Position numbers and translations under genes: made by a program
Assembly (NCBI RefSeq): GCF_902459485.1
Contig: NZ_LR699119.1
Coordinates: 868,001-932,000, forward strand
Direction of reading: 5' to 3'
DNA: 64,000 nucleotides
From: Aquicella siphonis
GTDB lineage: Bacteria > Pseudomonadota > Gammaproteobacteria > DSM-16500
Shown: piece by piece, positions 60,027-64,000 of the stretch
Numbering within the stretch: position 1 is the first letter of the stretch
How the letters are laid out: every line of letters begins with the position of its first letter
Notes under the pieces: generated by a model
Database searches by the model: none
Seen by the model: the letters and a program-made list of their open reading frames with translations, nothing else
Told to the model about the DNA's origin: nothing

Positions 60027-61607
60027 TCACTGCCAAGAGTAATTCAATACGATGCACAATCGTCCCCCAGGCGTAAAATCCATTTTCCTGTCGGCGGGGA
60101 GCGGGCAGCTGAATTTGCCGGCGTCAATCCATTGACGTTTGCTCCTATCACGCACATGACTCGTTTCTCGGGCAGGGACATGTACTTTTCTGATGTTTAT
60201 TATTACAAAGGTTATCCGGTTGTATTTGGTTATGTGGAGGAGGGTGACCAGCTGCAGCCCAGACTGTTTTATTTCAGCAAATCACACGCTGTCTGGCGTG
60301 TCGCTCCCGCCGTCGAAGGTAAATTTGGCAAGGCATATGAGGAATTCAGTTGTGACTTGCCGCCACTGTTAAATCTGGCCATGATGCAGACATTTCAGGA
60401 CGATGTGAATGCGTCACGCTTTGCGGAAATGAAAAACATCGAAGCGTTTGTCGACGCGTTTACCTGCCCGTTTCCAGGCCGGCATACAGAGCGTCCCAGG
60501 GAGTTTGATAGTGAAACAGCCATGCCCAACCAGGGGATATTTGAAATTGATGTCCGGGATCGCACCATCGGATATTTGAAAAATAACAGACAGCATGTTC
60601 CGACGCGAGTGGAAGCGGATGATTTGCCTGATCTTGACTCTGGCGTGGATTTCAGTCTGAAAACGCGCAATCCGTTTTATGAGCGGTATCTGATTTCGGG
60701 AAATCTGACAGTGTGCTCATGTCTTTCGTTTAATGGCAATTACCGTTATCTGTTTGCCGAGGGCAGAGACCAGGATGGGCAGCTCATGCGCTTTTTACTG
60801 ACTGCGGCGCCTGAGCCGCCCGGGATGAATTCATTTGGTGTCGCAGCCAAACAGGCTTACCTTGGTTATGCTCATGTTACACCACTGATGCGCCTGGGAG
60901 AGTGGCGGCGGTATGCCGGTGTTGAGGGAGAGATTATTGAGCATGCGCGCGGGCGCGGATTGAGCACGGAATTTTACCTGAATGTAGCCGGTTACGCGGC
61001 GGCGCTGCCAATCAATGATTTATTGCAGCATCCTGAAAAGATACGCACGCTGAGATCTGACGGGACACTGGATGTCCTGCAGCCTGAAAAAAAGCTTGCG
61101 CGTGAAAATGTCCGTTCCGCGCCCGCCTCAAGCAGTGAAGGCTGGTCTGATGAAGAACCTGAACTGCCGGATGCCAGGCTGGAGGATCTCATTGATTCCA
61201 TGTCTGGAGCGGCGGCATCACTCAAGGAAAGAAAAGCCCGTGCGGTTGTCGCTGTCGCAGAATACCTTAAAATGACGAATCGTCTGGATGACTTGCTGGC
61301 TTTGTTGAACAGACTTAAAAGTGATGAACGCTGCCAGTTTCTACGCAAAGAGCGGCATTTTTTCCGTGCGGAAACGTTCGCCAATACTGCAACCTGGAAT
61401 AAAATTGTCGGCATGATCAAGGAAAAAGCGTTTGCTATGGTAAAAGCCAAGTCTGCTCTGTCAGCAGATGAGATCGCACAGGCATTTTCCCTGTTCGATG
61501 AGCAGCGCGGCAGGACGACGACGTCTGTCACTCGCTATCATGAAGATTTTGAACAACTGCTGCGTGACCGCTCTCATGCTATTCTCTCTCGAGCGCCAAA
61601 GACATGA
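60027..61607 (+). CDS. Unknown effector-like protein
   Basis: A 526-residue soluble protein of unknown fold. Two stretches look like related beta-rich segments: YFSDVYYYKGYPVVFGYV (about residue 50) with FYFSKSHAVWRVAP after it, and YLISGNLTVCSCLSFNGNYRYL (about residue 225). The last 150 residues are acidic then helical (SEGWSDEEPELPDARLEDL). The ATG at 60027 is chosen because GAGG lies upstream; the frame continues to 59994. A TATAAT box sits at 59961-59966. Convergence with nothing; the kinase-like gene follows on the same strand after 112 bases. Confidence 0.65.
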   Translation, partial: SLPRVIQYDAQSSPRRKIHFPVGGERAAEFAGVNPLTFAPITHMTRFSGRDMYFSDVYYYKGYPVVFGYVEEGDQLQPRLFYFSKSHAVWRVAPAVEGKFGKAYEEFSCDLPPLLNLAMMQTFQDDVNASRFAEMKNIEAFVDAFTCPFPGRHTERPREFDSETAMPNQGIFEIDVRDRTIGYLKNNRQHVPTRVEADDLPDLDSGVDFSLKTRNPFYERYLISGNLTVCSCLSFNGNYRYLFAEGRDQDGQLMRFLLTAAPEPPGMNSFGVAAKQAYLGYAHVTPLMRLGEWRRYAGVEGEIIEHARGRGLSTEFYLNVAGYAAALPINDLLQHPEKIRTLRSDGTLDVLQPEKKLARENVRSAPASSSEGWSDEEPELPDARLEDLIDSMSGAAASLKERKARAVVAVAEYLKMTNRLDDLLALLNRLKSDERCQFLRKERHFFRAETFANTATWNKIVGMIKEKAFAMVKAKSALSADEIAQAFSLFDEQRGRTTTSVTRYHEDFEQLLRDRSHAILSRAPKT

Positions 61608-61719
61608 GTTTTGCGCCAAGATGCAGGATGCCGGTTTGACTCTTAAGTTTTTCTTAATAAAATCTGCGTATAATGCGCAAAAAATCATTATATATAAAGC
61701 ACATAACGAGGCGGGATTC

Positions 61720-62388
61720 ATGCAGAGAAACAATATATTTACGTATAATATGTCAATTTATCTCGCGGATTTTTTCGAGAGAGAGCGCAGGCATCTGGGG
61801 CTCAGTCTGTTTACCTCTGCCCAGCGCCTCAATCTATGTGTGATGATGCTGAAAGCGCTTGGACGCCATCACGCAAAAGGGTGTGTTCTTGGCAGTATAT
61901 CCCTCAATGATTTTATTGTGGAAGTGAATGGGCAACGGGATATTCAAAACGTGTATATTCGCTTGCCTGCCCATGCTAATAAAGCGGCCGGTGATCGGGC
62001 TGTCAATCCTGAAGGATGGAGCGCATTCGAGCATGTGTTGCCTGAATGGATATTCGGCGAGAATATCGATGAAAAGAGCGACGTCTGCATGTTTGGGCAA
62101 ATCTTTATGGAGATATGGCGTGTCATGTGGCCATTGGATGAAAATGAAAAACTGACTGCGAAGATGAAAATTCTCGTATCAGGCGAAATACCGCCAGTCA
62201 GTGATTTTCTGGCATTGCAGGGCATGCCGGCTGCAGCGGCTATATCGATTCACGATGTATTGGTTGCCATGACTGCAAAAGAAAAAGACCGCAGACACGA
62301 CGTGGAAAGTTTGATAGGAAAGCTGGAAGCAATTCATGCACGCTTATCTGACTCGCAGCAACACGCAATATCCCGTAGCCCTATTTGA
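61720..62388 (+). CDS. Degenerate protein-kinase C-lobe (pseudokinase candidate)
   Basis: A 222-residue protein that reads like the C-terminal lobe of a Ser/Thr kinase without an N-lobe. The catalytic-loop position reads VLGSISLNDFIV instead of HxDxKxxN, and no DFG is found, so phosphotransfer is unlikely. The APE-like HVLPEW and the EKSDVCMFGQIFMEIW helix (kinase subdomain IX, Asp121) are well kept, as is a final RRHDVESLIGKLEAI. It may bind partners. The ATG at 61720 follows GAGGCGGG; a TATAAT box lies about 50 bases upstream. Its last eight bases overlap the convergent pilV end. Confidence 0.65.
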   Translation: MQRNNIFTYNMSIYLADFFERERRHLGLSLFTSAQRLNLCVMMLKALGRHHAKGCVLGSISLNDFIVEVNGQRDIQNVYIRLPAHANKAAGDRAVNPEGWSAFEHVLPEWIFGENIDEKSDVCMFGQIFMEIWRVMWPLDENEKLTAKMKILVSGEIPPVSDFLALQGMPAAAAISIHDVLVAMTAKEKDRRHDVESLIGKLEAIHARLSDSQQHAISRSPI

Positions 62389-62818
62389 TCAACGCTGAAA
62401 CGGCAGGATCAATACTGGCAACACGGCTTACCAGTCTTACTGCCTGGGTGCTGCCTTGGCGGTCTGTCCAGGTCACGGTGACATCTATGGTTTTATAAGT
62501 CGGACTGGTGTTTGAGCTAATCGTCCATGCAAGAGAATAGGTGGCGCTCCCTATGGTGGTACTGGATGAGCCGGAAGCGATATCCTGATAGGCGGCATAC
62601 CCGCCAGTCGTATTGATCACTTGATAATCCCGTAATTGTTCGATTTTATTCGCGGCGAGAAGGTTCGCGACGGTTTGCTGCTGGGTATAACTGGTGCTGT
62701 ATGACAGATAATGCTGGAAGCGGATGAGCGCCAGGATACTGACAGAAATGAATAACACAATCATGAGGGTTTCGATTAATCCCTGTCCCAGCTGCTGTGC
62801 TTCAGAAGAAGGGTTCAT
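62381..62818 (-). CDS. pilV: Type IV pilus minor pilin PilV-like
   Basis: A 145-residue prepilin. The type III signal QGLIETLMIVLFISVSILALI has the Gly before cleavage and the Glu at +5 (G-LIET-like), followed by one hydrophobic helix and a Ser/Thr-rich globular part. Minor pilins such as PilV prime pilus assembly at the inner membrane. GGAAGGA is nine bases before the ATG, and only two bases separate it from the pilX stop, so they are cotranscribed. Its stop overlaps the end of the opposing kinase-like gene. Confidence 0.85.
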   Translation of the reverse strand: MNPSSEAQQLGQGLIETLMIVLFISVSILALIRFQHYLSYSTSYTQQQTVANLLAANKIEQLRDYQVINTTGGYAAYQDIASGSSSTTIGSATYSLAWTISSNTSPTYKTIDVTVTWTDRQGSTQAVRLVSRVASIDPAVSALIK

Positions 62819-62820
62819 GG

Positions 62821-63942
62821 CTAGAAATCCTTCCAGCTGCCGGGAATTTTTGCATAAATGGCGGTGGACTGAATGGTGGCATTCAGCACGGAATTGTCAT
62901 AAGTGATGCTGGGATTGCCCTGCAGTGAGAGATTTCCCGCGGATGCGAAACCGCCAATAATTTCAGGCGTTCCATTCGATGAGCTGATGTTGCCTGTTGC
63001 AAACACGAAGCCATAAATGGTTACCGTCCCGCCGATATTGAAGTTGCCATTGACGATCAGCAATACGGGCGCGCTGCCGGATCCTATGGTGGCATTGCCT
63101 GTTTCACTGTAATCCTGATCCACCCAGATGGAAGTGCCGGTGACGCCGTCCAGACTGGGGCTGGATCCGCTGGGATAAAAGGTGGCAACCATATTTTTTA
63201 TCGTTGCCATACTGGTGCCAAAATAGGTTTGAAAAAATTGATCGGCAGACATTCCGTTTAAAGAAGGCGAATTGGGTTGAATGTCCGCTCCTGTGGTGTT
63301 TTTATCTGAACCGCCTGTTGTGGTAGTCGTGGATGCCGATCCCTTAAAGGAAATGGTAGAGCCGGCGACAATGGTGGTATTGCCCTGCAGGTTGGTGACA
63401 TTCGCCGAACCCTGCAAATCCGCCCTGCCCAGGATGGATGACGGGTTGACTGGCAGAGTGATCAATAGCGGCTTTTTCTGCACCAGTTGTCTGACGGTGC
63501 GGCTTGATGAACCGTCCGTGCTGGTTCCCGTTGCCGCAATCCATATCTGGTCATAGTTATTGGCGGTAGGATTGGTGTAAACAATGGAGAACCGGCTGTT
63601 ATTCCCCTGGGTCACATTGGTGATACTGGCGTTGGCAGGGCCGTAATTGATGAACCCGCCTGCAGGGCTGGCTAAAATGCTGACGGCGTTCTTGCTCAGG
63701 TATTGAATGCCAAATTCCAGTCCGGCTTCAGCGGCTTCGTACGCCTGATTATTGGCATACAGGTTTGATGAGGTTTTTTGCTGCGTCAGGCTGTGGTTGG
63801 CGGCATAAATAATGATGAGCACCGCGGCAACCAGTAAAATCACGGTCAGAATGAGTGTGGCGGCGCCCTGTTGTCTCGTCCGCCAAGAGTCAGGTCCAGA
63901 TGTTATGCGATAACTGGCGCGATCAGGGTATATATTTGTCAT
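62821..63942 (-). CDS. pilX: Type IV pilus assembly protein PilX-like
   Basis: A 373-residue protein with the PilX N-terminal layout: RQQGAATLILTVILLVAAVLIIIYAAN (in part), then YEAAEAGLEFG, the hallmark of PilX minor pilins. The C-terminal 200 residues are Gly/Ser/Thr/Asn-rich with parallel-beta-like repeats (NGNFNIGGTVTIYGFVFATG, GGFASAGNLSLQGN), as in many PilX-domain proteins. It belongs to the PilVWXY1 minor-pilin set. The ATG overlaps the end of the pilW frame, and AAGGA precedes it. Confidence 0.88.
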   Translation of the reverse strand: MTNIYPDRASYRITSGPDSWRTRQQGAATLILTVILLVAAVLIIIYAANHSLTQQKTSSNLYANNQAYEAAEAGLEFGIQYLSKNAVSILASPAGGFINYGPANASITNVTQGNNSRFSIVYTNPTANNYDQIWIAATGTSTDGSSSRTVRQLVQKKPLLITLPVNPSSILGRADLQGSANVTNLQGNTTIVAGSTISFKGSASTTTTTGGSDKNTTGADIQPNSPSLNGMSADQFFQTYFGTSMATIKNMVATFYPSGSSPSLDGVTGTSIWVDQDYSETGNATIGSGSAPVLLIVNGNFNIGGTVTIYGFVFATGNISSSNGTPEIIGGFASAGNLSLQGNPSITYDNSVLNATIQSTAIYAKIPGSWKDF

Positions 63943-64000
63943 TTCTGATCCTTACCTGTTGAGTCAGTGTCTTGGTGACAGTGGCGTCACTGGTTAATTG
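63923..64000 (-). CDS. pilW: PilW C-terminus (partial)
   Basis: The last 25 codons of a minus-strand gene that continues beyond the window. The end QLTSDATVTKTLTQQVRIRND resembles the C-terminus of PilW, where a final 'VxLRN' strand is usual, and PilW normally precedes PilX. Its stop lies 19 bases inside pilX, an overlap typical of this operon. Too short for certainty. Confidence 0.62.
   Translation of the reverse strand, partial: QLTSDATVTKTLTQQVRIRNDKYIP

Overview
The window looks like chromosomal DNA of a gammaproteobacterium of the order Legionellales (Legionella / Coxiella / Aquicella relatives). I infer this from gene content, not from a search. Ordinary aerobic housekeeping genes (cytochrome c oxidase, type IV pilus minor pilins, AidB-type acyl-CoA dehydrogenase) are interleaved with many large, mostly monocistronic proteins that read like secreted effectors: ankyrin repeats, host-targeting enzyme folds, kinase-like and HD domains. 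No tRNA, rRNA, CRISPR array, transposase or phage gene was seen.

1-9.6 kb: a tightly packed, translationally coupled operon. The end of hypB, then hypF, hypC, hypD and hypE (NiFe cofactor maturation) run directly into a four-subunit cytoplasmic group 3b [NiFe] hydrogenase/sulfhydrogenase (beta, gamma, delta, alpha, the Pyrococcus order) and its maturation protease. Most junctions are ATGA/TGATG overlaps.

9.6-21 kb: a glycosyltransferase-like effector candidate, an M20 peptidase with an MHS-type transporter, a 127-bp perfect-ended palindromic element (14495-14621), a minus-strand cluster (GNAT, ATP-cone/Mrr nuclease, flavin reductase, AidB-like dehydrogenase), an erythromycin-esterase-like protein and an M50 protease with CBS domains.

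21-38 kb: the richest accessory stretch. It holds a secreted pair including an EAR/EPTP beta-propeller, an ankyrin plus HExxH metalloprotease, an Endo H-like GH18 enzyme with a signal peptide, a nitrilase-fold protein, a protein carrying the catalytic signature of the OspF/SpvC phosphothreonine lyases, a HAD-plus-kinase-like protein and a YopJ-like (C55) acetyltransferase candidate. Several of these target host signalling in other pathogens. Together they suggest a host-manipulation island, although no secretion apparatus is in the window.

38-50 kb: an M28 aminopeptidase, a fused DoxD-DoxA thiosulfate:quinone oxidoreductase with an FAD oxidoreductase, a PoxB-type pyruvate dehydrogenase, then three more effector-like genes (one is a paralogue of the ankyrin metalloprotease) and an O-methyltransferase.

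50-56 kb: an aa3/caa3-type terminal oxidase locus (coxB, coxA, a tetraheme cytochrome c, coxC) with cox11 inserted in the opposite orientation. coxB appears frameshifted in a run of seven G, which cuts off its fused cytochrome c domain.

56-64 kb: four more effector-like genes (GNAT, HD-type, an unknown, a degenerate kinase C-lobe), then the minus-strand end of a type IV pilus minor pilin operon (pilW fragment, pilX, pilV). Several effector-like genes share a TATACTT(T)AA -10 region, which hints at co-regulation. All functions are read from motifs by eye.
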